Below, in pieces: positions 28,708 to 38,438 of a stretch of DNA of 64,000 nt. Numbering within the stretch: position 1 is the stretch's first letter; the number at the start of each line of letters is the position of its first letter. Origin of the DNA: Synechococcus sp. JA-2-3B'a(2-13) (GTDB lineage: Bacteria; Cyanobacteriota; Cyanobacteriia; Thermostichales; Thermostichaceae); assembly GCF_000013225.1 (NCBI RefSeq), contig NC_007776.1, forward strand, positions 1,135,277-1,199,276, given 5' to 3'. The notes below the pieces were generated by a model. It saw nothing but the letters and a program-made list of their open reading frames with translations, was not told the origin of the DNA and ran no database searches. Made by a program: the position numbers and the translations under genes.

Positions 28708-31700
28708 CTAGACAGAGGCCAGCGTCCGCCGCTTGGTGACCATCTGGTACACCTCGATGATGTCGCCTTCCTGCCAGGATTGGAACTTGTCGATGCCGAT
28801 CCCACACTCGAAGCCCGCAGCCACTTCCCGCACATCGTCCTTGAAGCGCTTCAGGGAGTCTAGACGTCCCTCGTAAACTACCTCCCCTCTGCGGCGAACT
28901 CGCACCAGAGCATTGCGCTGCACCTTGCCCGAGAGCACATAGCTGCCGGCAACCGCACCGCGCCCGATGGGGATCACCAGGCGCACTTCCGCTTGGCCCA
29001 GCGGCTCCTCCACTTCTTCCGGCTCCAGCAAGCCCTCCATCGCTGCCCGCAGATCGTCCAGCAGGTTGTAGATGATGTCGTACTCCCGCACGTCCACACC
29101 CTTGTCATCGGCAGCCTGACGGGCGCCGGGGGCCAGGGTGGTGTTGAAACCGAGGATGATGGCGTCGCTGGCCGCAGCCAAATCCACATCGGTTTCCGTG
29201 ATCTCGCCAGGGGCCGCCAGCAGAACCCGCAACTGGACTTCCTCTTGGGGCAAATCCCGCAACGCTGTCTGGATGGCTTCGGCGGATCCCTGGACATCCG
29301 TCTTGATGATCAAGTTCAACTCCTTGAGCTGACCTTCTTGGGCTTTAGCGGAAACGCTACCCAAGCTCACGCGACGAGACAGCAGCGCCTGTTGTAGACG
29401 GGTTTGCCGCAGCACCTCCGCCCGCTCTTGGGCAATGCGACGGGCCTCTTTTTCGTCGGTGTAAACCTGAAACTCATCCCCGGCTGCCGGGACTTCATCC
29501 AAGCCCAGCAGTTGTACCGCCGAAGACGGCCCAGCTTCCTGCAACCGCTGGCCGCGGTCGTCCATCATCGCTTTGACCCGGCCCAGCACTGCGCCGGCCA
29601 CCAGGGTATCCCCCACCCGCAGGGTGCCGTTTTGCACCAACAAAGTGGCCACTGGCCCGCGAGCTTTGTCCAGGTGGGCCTCGATCACCGTGCCGCGAGC
29701 GGGACGATTGGGGTTGGCCTGCAGCTCCGCCACATCGGCCACCAATAGGATCATCTCCAGCAGAGCATCCAGGTTACGGCGGGTGAGAGCGCTCACCTCC
29801 ACCATCGGGGTATCCCCACCCCACTCCTCTGGCAATAGGCCGTGCTCCGCCAACTGCTGCTTGATGCGCTCTGGCTGGCTGCCGGGCTTGTCGATCTTGT
29901 TAATGGCCACGATGATCGGCACCTGAGCCGCCCGCGCATGGCTGATCGCTTCCAGAGTTTGCGGTTGTACCCCATCGTCGGCGGCCACCACCAAAACCGC
30001 AATGTCGGTGACGCGGGCTCCCCGGGCGCGCATGGCGGTAAAAGCCTGGTGGCCAGGAGTATCCAGGAAAACGATGCGCCGCTTCTGGCCTTCAAAGTTC
30101 ACATCCACATGGTAGGCACCGATGCGCTGGGTGATCCCGCCAGCCTCTCCCTGCGCCACTTTGGTGTCGCGGATGGCATCGAGGAGGGTGGTTTTGCCGT
30201 GGTCCACGTGGCCCATGATGGTTACCACCGGCGGACGCGAGACCAGATGGTCGATGTCCTCCACGTCCAGCATTTCGGTTTTTTTAGCCTCGGGTTCTGC
30301 CTTGGGCCGGCGAATCTCGTAGCCCAACTCTTTGGCCACCGACTCGGCCAGCGACTCATCCAAGACCTGGTTGATGGTCACCATCACCCCCTTGAAAAAG
30401 AGGGTTTTGATGATCTCAGTTTCGGCCACGCGCAGGCGATGGGCCAATTCCTGAACGGTGAGGCTGCCATCCAAGAGCAACACCTTCTCTTCGGGCAAGG
30501 GCTCTGTCCCGCTAGCGCGATCGGCAGCACCAGCCTCAGCGGAGGTGGGTTGCTGCTGCAAACGGGCAGCAGGGCGGGGGCGGGCAGGGGGAGCAGCCGT
30601 TGCCGCGGGTGGGCGATAGGAAGGAGGCTTGGCGGTGGGGCGAGCCAAGGGCTTGAGGGCGTTCAGCTCAGCCTGCTTGACCGCTGAAATGATGGTCATG
30701 GGATCCAAATCCAAACCATCTCCATCTCCTTCCCCCCGTCTCCGACTGCGTTTGCGTTTGGCTTGGACGCGGGCAGCCCGCCGACTGAGAGCTTGTAGCT
30801 CGTCGTCCTCTTCTTCTTCCGTTTTGCGCTTGACCTTGGGTGGGGTAGGTCTTACAGGAGCCTCTACCAACACCGGGCTGGGACGTTCCCCAGGGATTCT
30901 TTCTGGCAAGGGAGAGGCGGCATCTGGCTCAGGGGGAGCCGGCTTGGCCACAGGACGGGTAGGGGGCCCCACCAATTCCATCCGCCGCTGCGGACGAGGG
31001 GCTTCACCGGCTTTGCCGCTGCTGACACTGTCTTCTTTGGTTGCCGGGGAGCGCGTGCCAGGGCGAACGGGTGCGCTCACCAGTTGTGGACGGGGGCGCT
31101 GCGCAGGTGGAGGAGAAGGAGCTTTTTCTTCCGCAGGCTGAGGAACGCGGGCGTGGCTGGGGGATGGTGCTTCTGAGGGGCTGGGGCGACTGGGCTCGGG
31201 AGCTTTTTGCGGCGGTTCAGGCCGCTCTGCCGGCGGTTTTGTCCCGGAGGTAGCTCGTTGAGGGGGCGAGAGTACGATTGGGCGCTTGGCCACAGGACTG
31301 GGCTCCGAGCCGCTGGCTTTGGCCGCGGCAGACTCAGAGGGAGTGGGAGGGGTTGCCGGTTGAGAAACAGTCTCCGGCTTTTGGGTGGCCTCAGACGAGC
31401 GGACAAGAGGGGTAACCTGCCGCCGCGGTGGGCCTATGAGCTGAGCACCACCAGCAGATCCCTTTTCGGGGGAGACTCGCTCAGGTCGAGACAGCGAGGG
31501 CTTGGCAGCCGGCAGAGTTTCAGCAGTCTTGGCTTCGCCAACTGGAGCTGGCTGCTGAGCAGGCGCGGGCCGACGAATGCCGACGATCGCGCTGGCGGTG
31601 CCGGGAACTTTCTGCTGAGGGCGCTCACCGACTTTGGCTTCAGCAGGAGGCTCCGGCGGCAGGCTTTCAGATGGGGGTTTGGGCCGGGGTCGAGGAGGTT

Positions 31701-31872
31701 TCACAATGTGGGGGGCGCCCAGCTTGCTGCGCACCAACTCAGCTTGCTCCGGAGAAATGGTGCTGCTGTGGGTTTTGAAAGGGATCCCCAGTTGCTCACA
31801 AACCTCCAGCACATCCCGACTGTCACGCCCCATCTCACGGGCAATATCATAAATTCGAACTTTATCGGTCAT
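28708..31872 (-). CDS. infB: translation initiation factor IF-2
   Basis: 1054 residues. A short N-terminal IF2-N domain ([20 protein letters not shown]) is followed by a very long proline/lysine/alanine-rich linker (about 60-440), a second IF2-N type domain, then the G domain with GHVDHGKTT (about 553), DTPGHQAF and NKID. Domains II-IV follow to the C-terminus. It delivers initiator tRNA to the 30S subunit. The ylxR gene lies upstream after a gap of nearly 400 bp. Confidence 0.96.
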   Translation of the reverse strand: MTDKVRIYDIAREMGRDSRDVLEVCEQLGIPFKTHSSTISPEQAELVRSKLGAPHIVKPPRPRPKPPSESLPPEPPAEAKVGERPQQKVPGTASAIVGIRRPAPAQQPAPVGEAKTAETLPAAKPSLSRPERVSPEKGSAGGAQLIGPPRRQVTPLVRSSEATQKPETVSQPATPPTPSESAAAKASGSEPSPVAKRPIVLSPPQRATSGTKPPAERPEPPQKAPEPSRPSPSEAPSPSHARVPQPAEEKAPSPPPAQRPRPQLVSAPVRPGTRSPATKEDSVSSGKAGEAPRPQRRMELVGPPTRPVAKPAPPEPDAASPLPERIPGERPSPVLVEAPVRPTPPKVKRKTEEEEDDELQALSRRAARVQAKRKRSRRRGEGDGDGLDLDPMTIISAVKQAELNALKPLARPTAKPPSYRPPAATAAPPARPRPAARLQQQPTSAEAGAADRASGTEPLPEEKVLLLDGSLTVQELAHRLRVAETEIIKTLFFKGVMVTINQVLDESLAESVAKELGYEIRRPKAEPEAKKTEMLDVEDIDHLVSRPPVVTIMGHVDHGKTTLLDAIRDTKVAQGEAGGITQRIGAYHVDVNFEGQKRRIVFLDTPGHQAFTAMRARGARVTDIAVLVVAADDGVQPQTLEAISHARAAQVPIIVAINKIDKPGSQPERIKQQLAEHGLLPEEWGGDTPMVEVSALTRRNLDALLEMILLVADVAELQANPNRPARGTVIEAHLDKARGPVATLLVQNGTLRVGDTLVAGAVLGRVKAMMDDRGQRLQEAGPSSAVQLLGLDEVPAAGDEFQVYTDEKEARRIAQERAEVLRQTRLQQALLSRRVSLGSVSAKAQEGQLKELNLIIKTDVQGSAEAIQTALRDLPQEEVQLRVLLAAPGEITETDVDLAAASDAIILGFNTTLAPGARQAADDKGVDVREYDIIYNLLDDLRAAMEGLLEPEEVEEPLGQAEVRLVIPIGRGAVAGSYVLSGKVQRNALVRVRRRGEVVYEGRLDSLKRFKDDVREVAAGFECGIGIDKFQSWQEGDIIEVYQMVTKRRTLASV

Positions 31873-32268
31873 TCGTCTGCTAGCCTCTGCTCCTTTACTT
31901 CTCGTCAGTTTTACTATCCAAACTCAATGGGAACCAAGTTATTGGGTTGAGCCGAACCTTTCGGGCTTGCGGGGGCTTCCTCCGGCGCATCGAGAACAGC
32001 TCGGCAATCCTCCGGGGATCCGGCCTGAAGGGAACCCAGGTCTGAAGCTGCTCTGGCAACATCCACAGGGGACATCCAGTAAAGCAACCGAGGAAGAACG
32101 AGCAAATGTCAACAGCGCCTCCAGAATAACCTCTCTGCAGTTCATCCCACTTGGCCTCAGTTTTCCAGCCAACTCCCATTCTGACAGTTGAGAGGGGCTG
32201 CCGTGTGGTTCGCAACTTAGCGAACCTGAAGAGGCGCTTTGAATATCTTACCTACATTGGGAATACCT
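31873..32268. other. infB leader / ylxR-infB gap
   Basis: No confident gene. On the minus strand, fragments MNCREVILEALLTFARSS and MSPVDVARAASDLGSLQAGS lie in different frames and could be a frameshifted small ORF. A perfect inverted repeat, GGTTCGC-AACTTA-GCGAACC, lies at about 32208-32227 just after ylxR. Confidence 0.4.
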
Positions 32269-32559
32269 CTAAGGCTCAGGCTTTTGGAGGAGATGTCCCT
32301 GGGAATCTTGCTCAAGAGAATCCAGCAGCCGTTGGAACAACGAGTCAGGCACAGGTGCCTTGAGGGCTCGGTTTATCTGTTGCTTGCGCCGGGCTGCTTG
32401 CAGACATTCCAGCCGCCGACAGACATAGGCAGAGCGCCCCATACCCCCGCCCAAAAGCACTTGGTGGGAATCAAATTGTCTGACCAGCCGCCACAGTTGT
32501 GAGCGAGGAAACAACTGGCGACACCCTACACAACGACGCAGCGGATCGGCACCCGGCAA
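32269..32559 (-). CDS. ylxR: YlxR-family RNA-binding protein
   Basis: 96 residues. RRCVGCRQLFPRSQLWRLVR and GGGMGRSAYVCRRLECLQAA match the YlxR (DUF448) fold. YlxR usually sits between nusA and infB. Here infB is downstream but nusA is not upstream; an HD-GYP gene is instead. The longest frame starts with TTG at 32559, and no stronger start is evident. Confidence 0.88.
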   Translation of the reverse strand: MPGADPLRRCVGCRQLFPRSQLWRLVRQFDSHQVLLGGGMGRSAYVCRRLECLQAARRKQQINRALKAPVPDSLFQRLLDSLEQDSQGHLLQKPEP

Positions 32560-32603
32560 GAGACTCTATCCTGCTGGTACACTACAAGTAAGCCCTATCT
32601 AGC

Positions 32604-33671
32604 CTACTCCAAATCCAGCGCCCGCGATCGCAGAAACTCAAAGAAATACTCCACCAACTGGGGATCCCGCCAACCCCTGTCTGTTTCTTCCCGCAAGATG
32701 CTTATGGCCTCTTGAACGGTGAACGCTCGCTTGTAAGGTCGCTCCGAGGTGAGGGCGTCGTAGATGTCGATGATCTGGAAGATACGGGCCACCAGAGGGA
32801 TCTCTTCCCCCTTGAGGCCGTCGGGATAACCGCTGCCATCCCAACGCTCGTGGTGGTGACGGATGAGGGGCAACACCTCTTTCATGGTGCGTAGTGGGCG
32901 GCAGATTTGCTCCCCGATCAAGACATGGGATTTCATCACCTCCCACTCTTCCGGCGTATGCTTGCCTGTTTTACCCAAAATGGCATCGGGTATGCCCACT
33001 TTGCCGATGTCGTGCAGGTAACCTCCCCACATCAGCACCTTGATCAGGGGACGGGGCAGATGCAAAAACTCGCCGAAGCTCTTGGCCATTTGTGCCAGGC
33101 GCTCACAGTGATCCCCGGTGGTGGGATCCCGGCTTTCCACACTGCGGGCAATGGCGAACAGAACCTGAGCAGCATGATCCAAGTCTTCATTGAGGTGCTT
33201 TTGGCGAACGAGGGAACGCACCCGCGCCAACAATTCCGACTCGTCAAAGGGCTTGCTCAAGAAATCATCTGCCCCAGCTTCAATACCGCGCACGCGATTT
33301 TTGTGATCGCTGGCCGCTGTAACCAATACCACCGGGATCAAGCGTGTCTCGTCATTCGCTTTGATGCGTCGACAGACCTCGAACCCATCTAACCCCGGCA
33401 TCATGACATCCAGCAAGATCAGATCCGGCTGGAAGGTTTTCAACATTTGCAGGGCTTGATTGCCGCTTTCGGCCTCGCTGACCCGATAGCCAATGCTCTG
33501 CAGCAGATCCCCCAGCAGCAGGCGGCTGTTGGGCTGATCATCGACGATCAAAAGATGACCGATCTCTGTCTCATCCGCCTCATCCGCAGAAGGTGTGACA
33601 GGGATCCCAACTGTCACGGGCATCTTGGGCATCTCGAGTTTGGCGAGTTGGGCACAGGAAAAGCTGGTCAC
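32604..33671 (-). CDS. response regulator with HD-GYP phosphodiesterase domain
   Basis: 355 residues. The receiver domain (about 37-155) has phospho-acceptor Asp88 (LILLDVMMPG) and Lys139. The HD-GYP domain has HDIGK (220-224), HHHERWDGSGYPDGL (the GYP triad is intact, near 281-283) and downstream IIDIYDALTS. The family hydrolyses cyclic di-GMP to GMP when phosphorylated. The longest frame starts with GTG 33671; an internal ATG (MPKMPVTVG) is an alternative. No histidine kinase is nearby. Confidence 0.92.
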   Translation of the reverse strand: MTSFSCAQLAKLEMPKMPVTVGIPVTPSADEADETEIGHLLIVDDQPNSRLLLGDLLQSIGYRVSEAESGNQALQMLKTFQPDLILLDVMMPGLDGFEVCRRIKANDETRLIPVVLVTAASDHKNRVRGIEAGADDFLSKPFDESELLARVRSLVRQKHLNEDLDHAAQVLFAIARSVESRDPTTGDHCERLAQMAKSFGEFLHLPRPLIKVLMWGGYLHDIGKVGIPDAILGKTGKHTPEEWEVMKSHVLIGEQICRPLRTMKEVLPLIRHHHERWDGSGYPDGLKGEEIPLVARIFQIIDIYDALTSERPYKRAFTVQEAISILREETDRGWRDPQLVEYFFEFLRSRALDLE

Positions 33672-33768
33672 TGCAGGATCCCAGTAGCAACACCTCTACG
33701 GTAATCCCATCAGAGAAAAAAGAGCATCAGGCTTTACACTGAGCTGCTCCGGGAAAGGGAAGGGTTTT

Positions 33769-34050
33769 CTGATACATTTACGCTGAACACTGCTGAACAT
33801 CACTGTTCAACTATGCAGCGATAGCATTCTGTTTGTTTCCAACCAGAATGGCGGTATCCCGCAAAGCTTTGAGTAGAATACCCAAAGCGCAGTTTCCGTG
33901 TCGTCTTACTACCAATTTTCTGCTTTGCTTTGGCTACCATGTTGGCAGACTCGAAAGTAAACAGAAAGATCAACTGGTAGTAATCCGTACTGAACATATT
34001 ATACATTATTTTCAGTATAGTTGAGCTTATTATTGACTAGAGTCATGCTC
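33769..34050. repeat. 282-bp repeated element, copy 2 (empty form)
   Basis: Same element as 748-1053 but lacking the 24-bp unit, so the two copies form a filled/empty pair. Apart from that unit they are almost base-for-base identical, implying recent duplication or gene conversion. It lies between the HD-GYP gene and the SPFH gene. Confidence 0.85.
33800..34006 (-). CDS. 68-codon ORF filling the repeated element
   Basis: Starts MYNMFSTDYYQLIFLFTFES and continues with a basic segment (KAKQKIGSKTTRKLRFGYST). It spans most of the element. It resembles no family I know. In copy 1 the same ORF is ended early by the 24-bp insertion. It may encode a mobility or regulatory peptide or be a fortuitous frame. 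Confidence 0.3.
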   Translation of the reverse strand: MYNMFSTDYYQLIFLFTFESANMVAKAKQKIGSKTTRKLRFGYSTQSFAGYRHSGWKQTECYRCIVEQ

Positions 34051-34417
34051 CCATCAACCCAGGGCTTTGTGAGCAATTGTACAAAGCCTAGATATCCTGG
34101 CAGCCTCCTTCTGTTTAGTCTGATACAGATGCTCCGGAGAGTGGATGCCCCAGTCAACTCCCCAGGCTCCTACGTCAGCTTGCCAGTTGAGTGTCGGGCC
34201 CGGTATTTGGCCCCCGGAGTACCGGAGAGTGCTGGGTTCTCTATGAATGCAAAATGAATGCAAAGGCCGAGAATTACGGCCCATCAAGAAATTAAGGGGC
34301 ACAGCAGCAACACTTCTCTGGGAGAGGGGCTGGGGCTGATGGTCTGTTGAGAACGGGCTTGGAGTGGATGCACCTGAACTGGATGGATCCAATCCTAACT
34401 TGGGACTCTCGAATCGA
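34051..34417. other. intergenic stretch, repeat-rich
   Basis: No gene supported. It holds AGGGGCACAGCAGCAACAC (about 34295-34313, matching one near 3627) and a C-rich palindromic repeat at about 34313-34340 (CTCTGGGAGAGGGGCTGGGG). Confidence 0.45.
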
Positions 34418-35287
34418 TTACTTGTTGAGAAAGTCCCCCAGATTGAGGATGGTGTTTTGCTCGCTGACGATGGCTTGGATGTCGTCGGGCAAGTTGCGGA
34501 CATACTCGAGCTGGATGACGTTCGGGTTGCTGCGCAGCGCTTCCCCTTTGAGGGCGATGGCTTGGGCCTCACCGCTGGCTTTGACAATCATTCGTTGTTT
34601 GATGAGTTGAGCCTGCTCTACGCGAAACACTTCTCTTTGCTTCTCTTGCTCGGCAATTTGTTTGGCTTCGATGGCCGACTGAAACTCTTTGGAAAATTCC
34701 ACATTGCGCAAGAGCAAGCTCTGCAGCACCAGCCCTTCTGGCTGCATTAGGCGAGAGAGCTCAGCGGCAATTTGTTCTTGGATTTCAGCTCGTTGCTCAG
34801 AATAAACGCCAATGGCCGAATAGCGGGCGATAACATTGCGCACCACGGCTTGGGAGGCGGGGCGAATAATTTTGTTCAGGTAATCGGGGCCTACATTGCG
34901 ATGGATTTCGGGAACCCGATCCGGATCCAGGCGATAGCGCACCGAAACATCCAGATCCACCCGTTGCCCATCGGCAGTGAGAGCGGTGAGGGTATCGTCG
35001 GCTTTGACGCTGCGCTCTTCACTTCGGCTGGTCATGTTGTAGGTTTGGGTGCGCACATCGTAAAGGGTGGGGAACTGCAGCACCGGAATCAGCAGATGGA
35101 TCCCCTCGCGGCGGGGAGTCATTTCCACTCCCGTGAGGCGGTTGAAGATGACGGCTTCGTAGCCGGGTTGGACAACCAGCAGACAACGGGGCAGGAGGGT
35201 CAGCAGCGCCAAAAGCAGGCCCAGCAGAGGCAGAAAGCGCGAAGTCTTGCGGTCAAGACTAAATGGTCTAGGGCGTCGCATGCGCAT
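34418..35287 (-). CDS. prohibitin-like SPFH membrane protein
   Basis: 289 residues. An N-terminal transmembrane helix (FLPLLGLLLALLTLLPRCLL) is followed by the SPFH/band 7 domain (VVQPGYEAVIFNRLTGVEM... IHLLIPVLQFPTLYDVRTQT, about 45-220). A charged coiled coil (AIEAKQIAEQEKQREVFRVE) and a C-terminal assembly segment complete it. Prohibitins form large membrane rings that chaperone membrane proteins and regulate FtsH-type proteases. ATG 35287 is chosen; a TTG lies two codons upstream. Confidence 0.92.
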   Translation of the reverse strand: MRMRRPRPFSLDRKTSRFLPLLGLLLALLTLLPRCLLVVQPGYEAVIFNRLTGVEMTPRREGIHLLIPVLQFPTLYDVRTQTYNMTSRSEERSVKADDTLTALTADGQRVDLDVSVRYRLDPDRVPEIHRNVGPDYLNKIIRPASQAVVRNVIARYSAIGVYSEQRAEIQEQIAAELSRLMQPEGLVLQSLLLRNVEFSKEFQSAIEAKQIAEQEKQREVFRVEQAQLIKQRMIVKASGEAQAIALKGEALRSNPNVIQLEYVRNLPDDIQAIVSEQNTILNLGDFLNK

Positions 35288-35338
35288 GGGCAAGGGCTCC
35301 GGGATCCAAGAGCTTTTTTATCTTAAGGGGTGTGCTGG

Positions 35339-35623
35339 CTAGCTCAGCACCCAGCGCTGCAGGGCAATGCCCAGCAGCAGGCCAAGGCCGCCGAAGCGTA
35401 CCACCTGCCAAAAGGTAGCGGGGACAGGATTAAACACCTCTAGCACATAAGCCTGCAGGCGTTGCTCCAGTTGACTGGCTTCAGCTTGGATTTCGGCCCA
35501 TTGTTCAGGGGAAAGCTGGGCTATGCGCTCCAATTCTCTGAGGTCGGCAAGACGAGCCTGGAGACTCTGGAGTTTTTCCTGCAGAGCCTCGAGAGGATCA
35601 AAGGGATCGGGATTGGCCGTCAC
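35339..35623 (-). CDS. tail-anchored coiled-coil protein
   Basis: 94 residues from GTG 35623, whose GTGA overlaps the stop of the upstream gene by 4 nt. The N-terminal coiled coil (LEALQEKLQSLQARLADLRE) is followed by a single C-terminal hydrophobic helix (VVRFGGLGLLLGIALQRWVL) with almost nothing after it. This is the topology of a tail-anchored protein. It is encoded near a Get3-like ATPase and an SPFH protein. No family name is known to me. Confidence 0.72.
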   Translation of the reverse strand: MTANPDPFDPLEALQEKLQSLQARLADLRELERIAQLSPEQWAEIQAEASQLEQRLQAYVLEVFNPVPATFWQVVRFGGLGLLLGIALQRWVLS

Positions 35624-36186
35624 GGCTGGGCTTTTGTGGGGGGGTAGGCTTGGGGAGAACGGGATCCGGCAAATCCGGTTTGGATCTCGTTGAAGGGTTT
35701 GGCTTTGATCAGCCCTGGGGGAACGGGATCCAACTTGAAGAGGGCGCGAATAGCGTTTTCCACCTCGGTGATGGGGCGGTTGCCGACGGATTGATAGACG
35801 ATATTTCCCTCTGGGTCGAAGAGGAGGGTTTGAGGCACTTGTCCGGTGTAGTATTGGCCGCGCTCGTCGCCGGGCAGGAGGGAATCGACGGAATAGGGGA
35901 TGAAATAGACCCCCAGCCCGTAGCGAACCTGCAGGTTGGCAATGGTGGCGGCGTATTTTTTGCAATCGCTACTGTCATCGATGTAATACACGAGGAGGGC
36001 CGGGATCCCTTGCTCTTTCGCCTGCTTCAAGGAAACGCGGGGGGGGATCATGCCGCCATTGGCCCCGTAGAGGGCAAAGATGTTGCCATCGTAACGGTCG
36101 TCGTTGAGCAGGGCGCTGGCGGGAGGGGAAAACCAACCTGTCAAAGCGATGAGCAGAGCCACCAGGAAGATACGAAGCAACAGCAT
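35620..36186 (-). CDS. exported thioredoxin-fold protein
   Basis: 188 residues with a signal peptide or anchor (LLRIFLVALLIALTGWFSPPASA). The body has a thioredoxin-like layout: PALLVYYIDDSSDCKKYA at the active-site position with a single cysteine rather than CxxC, cis-proline strand QVPQTLLFDPEGNIVYQSVG, and a C-terminal proline-rich tail. A classical disulfide reductase role is therefore unlikely. Thylakoid or periplasmic location is inferred. It overlaps the tail-anchored protein gene, suggesting coupled synthesis. Confidence 0.75.
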   Translation of the reverse strand: MLLLRIFLVALLIALTGWFSPPASALLNDDRYDGNIFALYGANGGMIPPRVSLKQAKEQGIPALLVYYIDDSSDCKKYAATIANLQVRYGLGVYFIPYSVDSLLPGDERGQYYTGQVPQTLLFDPEGNIVYQSVGNRPITEVENAIRALFKLDPVPPGLIKAKPFNEIQTGFAGSRSPQAYPPTKAQP

Positions 36187-36319
36187 GATCTCATCCTCTT
36201 CTGAGAAGGGATCCTCGGCGATCCATCTTTAGAAGTAGGGAACACCCTCATTGTGCCATCTGGCGCTGACGCTGCCCCGTTGCCGTTCAACACTGACGCA
36301 ACCAAGAGCAGCTACAGCC

Positions 36320-37498
36320 TCAAGCAGCAAAATGAATGCGCAGGTAGTCTTCTTCCATCTTGGCGCGGGCCGGGGTCATGGCCGCTAAAGTCTGGGGCAG
36401 AACCAAGTTGCGGCGGTGGTTGCCGATGCGGATGTTCAGCTCATCCCCGGTTTTGGTCAATTCCACCTGCTCTTTCGGGATCCCGGGCAAGTAAAGATCC
36501 AGCCGGTACTGGCCGTTGTCGGTTACCACATTCAGGGTTTGCTCGGCATAGAGCACGTCCGCCGGGTTGCGATCCCCCCAGAGGTCTTTTTTCAGGCGGG
36601 CTAGGGCGTCCCATCCCACCAACTCCTCGGAGTACAGCGGGATCTCGAAGACCGGCAGGGGGGCAAAGTTTTCGTGGATTTCCTGGCGATATTTCTGTTG
36701 GGCTGCCTTCCAGGCGGCAAAGTAGGGATCCACCACTCCATCCGGCAAAATGCGGTTGGCGATCACCAAATCGGTGGCCACCCCGTAGAGGCTGAGGTAG
36801 GCGTGGGCCCGCAGCGATTCTTTGATCACCATCTTTTCCGGGTTGGTGACCAGCCGCACGGAGGTGATGCGGTTATCGGTGAGGATGCGCTCCAGCCGCT
36901 CAATCTTCTGATAGAACTCATAGGGGGCATCCAGCACCTGGTCATTGGGCAGCGGGATCCCGGTCAGCCCCTTCACAATCGGCTCGGCAATAGGACGCAG
37001 CATTTGCGCCAGCCCCTGCAGGGGTTTGTAGAACCTGCGCATGTACCAGCCAGAAACATCCGGCAGGCTCAAGAGGCGCAGGGCCGTGCCTGTAGGGGCC
37101 GAGTCGATGATCAACACATCGAACTTGCCTTCGTCGTAATGGCGATTCACCCGCACTAGGGCAAAGATCTCATCCATCCCTGGCAAAATCGCCAGCTCCT
37201 GTGCCTGCACCCCATCTAGCCCTCGCGCCTGCAACACCTGGGTAATGTAGGTTTTGACGGATCCCCAATTCAGCTCCAGTTCGTTGAGGGCGTCCAACTC
37301 CGCTCCCCAAAGGTTAGGTTTGACCTCGACCGGCTCATGGCCCAAGGGCTGATCGAAGCTATCGGCCAAAGAGTGGGCCGGATCTGTGCTCAGCACCAAA
37401 GTTTTCAGGCCAATCTCGGCACAACGCCAGCCGGTCGCCGCCGCCATCGAGGTTTTGCCGACTCCACCCTTGCCGGTCATGAGGATGATGCGTTGCAT
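36320..37498 (-). CDS. Get3/ArsA-type ATPase with HSP20-like C-terminal domain
   Basis: 392 residues. Deviant P-loop GKGGVGKTS (9-17), switch I/II regions [17 protein letters not shown] and [18 protein letters not shown]. No arsenite-binding cysteine cluster is evident. The last 80 residues (from about 310) resemble an alpha-crystallin/HSP20 sandwich ([35 protein letters not shown]). Eukaryotic Get3 targets tail-anchored membrane proteins; cyanobacterial and plastid relatives with this fused domain exist, but their clients are not settled. Confidence 0.9.
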   Translation of the reverse strand: MQRIILMTGKGGVGKTSMAAATGWRCAEIGLKTLVLSTDPAHSLADSFDQPLGHEPVEVKPNLWGAELDALNELELNWGSVKTYITQVLQARGLDGVQAQELAILPGMDEIFALVRVNRHYDEGKFDVLIIDSAPTGTALRLLSLPDVSGWYMRRFYKPLQGLAQMLRPIAEPIVKGLTGIPLPNDQVLDAPYEFYQKIERLERILTDNRITSVRLVTNPEKMVIKESLRAHAYLSLYGVATDLVIANRILPDGVVDPYFAAWKAAQQKYRQEIHENFAPLPVFEIPLYSEELVGWDALARLKKDLWGDRNPADVLYAEQTLNVVTDNGQYRLDLYLPGIPKEQVELTKTGDELNIRIGNHRRNLVLPQTLAAMTPARAKMEEDYLRIHFAA

Positions 37499-37600
37499 GA
37501 GAGTGCCATTTACATTCTTTTACATCCCTAGCCTAACCGATTTGCTGTGCTCTTCGAGAGGCAGCCAAGGGGCTGAGGTGCAGCCAGCGGGTAAACTATT

Positions 37601-37617
37601 CATTTGATTACCAAATG
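37601..37617. promoter_or_regulatory. palindrome upstream of psbQ
   Basis: CATTTG-ATTAC-CAAATG is a perfect 6-bp inverted repeat about 70 bp before the chosen psbQ start. It could be an operator or a leader hairpin. Confidence 0.35.
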
Positions 37618-37686
37618 ATTGCCAAAAAGCTGATGGCAATCATGGCCAAGAAGTCAAGCCTGTTGCAGGCATGTGGGAGGTATGTG

Positions 37687-38085
37687 ATGATCTGTCGCTG
37701 GCGGAGTGTGTTGCTGGTTGCCATCCTGACATTGGGGCTGTGGCTGGGATCCCTTTCTGTGCAAGCGGCTGCTGGCCTGCCCCGAGAGCTGCAACAACTG
37801 GAGCAACAGGTAGAGCGGCTGCAAAGCCTGGTGGAGGCGGAGGACTGGTTGGAGATCCGCTCCTACATCCACGGGCCGATGGGACTCACTCGTAAGACCT
37901 TGACCGGCCTGGCGGCTACCCTGCCAGATAAACAAAAGCGGGAAGTGCTGCGCCTGGCTAAGGAGATGGGCCGCAGCTTAGAACAACTAGACTTTGCCGC
38001 CAAAGCCTATGACCAACCCGAGGTGGAGGCAGCCCAGGCCAAGGTGAAAAAGACCTTGCAGGCGCTGGAGGCTGTGTTTTCCTAG
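37687..38085 (+). CDS. psbQ: photosystem II extrinsic protein PsbQ (CyanoQ)
   Basis: 132 residues from ATG 37687, which has GGGAGG six bases upstream; the frame opens earlier at 37615. A hydrophobic signal (SVLLVAILTLGLWLGSLSVQ) precedes a four-helix body with the CyanoQ landmark SYIHGPMGLTRKTLTGLAATL and LAKEMGRSLEQLDFAAKAY. In Synechocystis the protein is a lipoprotein on the lumenal side of photosystem II. Here I see no lipobox cysteine, so a soluble lumenal form is likely. Confidence 0.85.
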   Translation: MICRWRSVLLVAILTLGLWLGSLSVQAAAGLPRELQQLEQQVERLQSLVEAEDWLEIRSYIHGPMGLTRKTLTGLAATLPDKQKREVLRLAKEMGRSLEQLDFAAKAYDQPEVEAAQAKVKKTLQALEAVFS

Positions 38086-38438
38086 TGAGGATCCCTTCTC
38101 TCTTTGGCGAATAGCGTCGTTTCAGGTTAGGGTGAGACGCCTGGGCCACTGATCGCGCCAGCGGGACGGAGTCCTTGAAAAGCCTTCTGGCCCTGCGCAT
38201 TCAAGGTTTTGGGTGCGGATGCAGGGCCCTAGTTTGAATCGAAAACGCAGTCATTTCAAGTAGTGTAGTCATTTTTTAAACAGGTAATGAAACATTTCTG
38301 TCGCATTGGTCTCTAACTCCCCTCTCCCTCTGGGAGAGGAGCTGGGGGTGGTCGCGGCAGCGGCGCGGAGCGTTTGGGGAGTGTCTCAATCTAGTTTGAA
38401 ATGACTGTAATTTACAAACAGGCTGTAACGGCTGCTAC
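38086..38438. other. intergenic stretch with three dispersed repeats
   Basis: Contains a 24-bp repeat at about 38151-38174 (GCCAGCGGGACGGAGTCC), a C-rich palindromic repeat at about 38317-38350 (CCCCTCTCCCTCTGGGAGAG), and a second diverged 24-bp unit at about 38351-38374 (CGGCAGCGGCGCGGAGCG). No gene is visible. Confidence 0.6.

Noticed and set aside
29842-31950. Long plus-strand frames opposite infB
   Set aside because: Glycine/arginine/serine-rich shadows caused by the proline-rich IF-2 linker on the other strand.
34054-34587. 177-codon minus-strand frame overlapping the end of the SPFH gene
   Set aside because: Serine-rich shadow of the SPFH coding sequence that continues into repeat-rich spacer. 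No family similarity.
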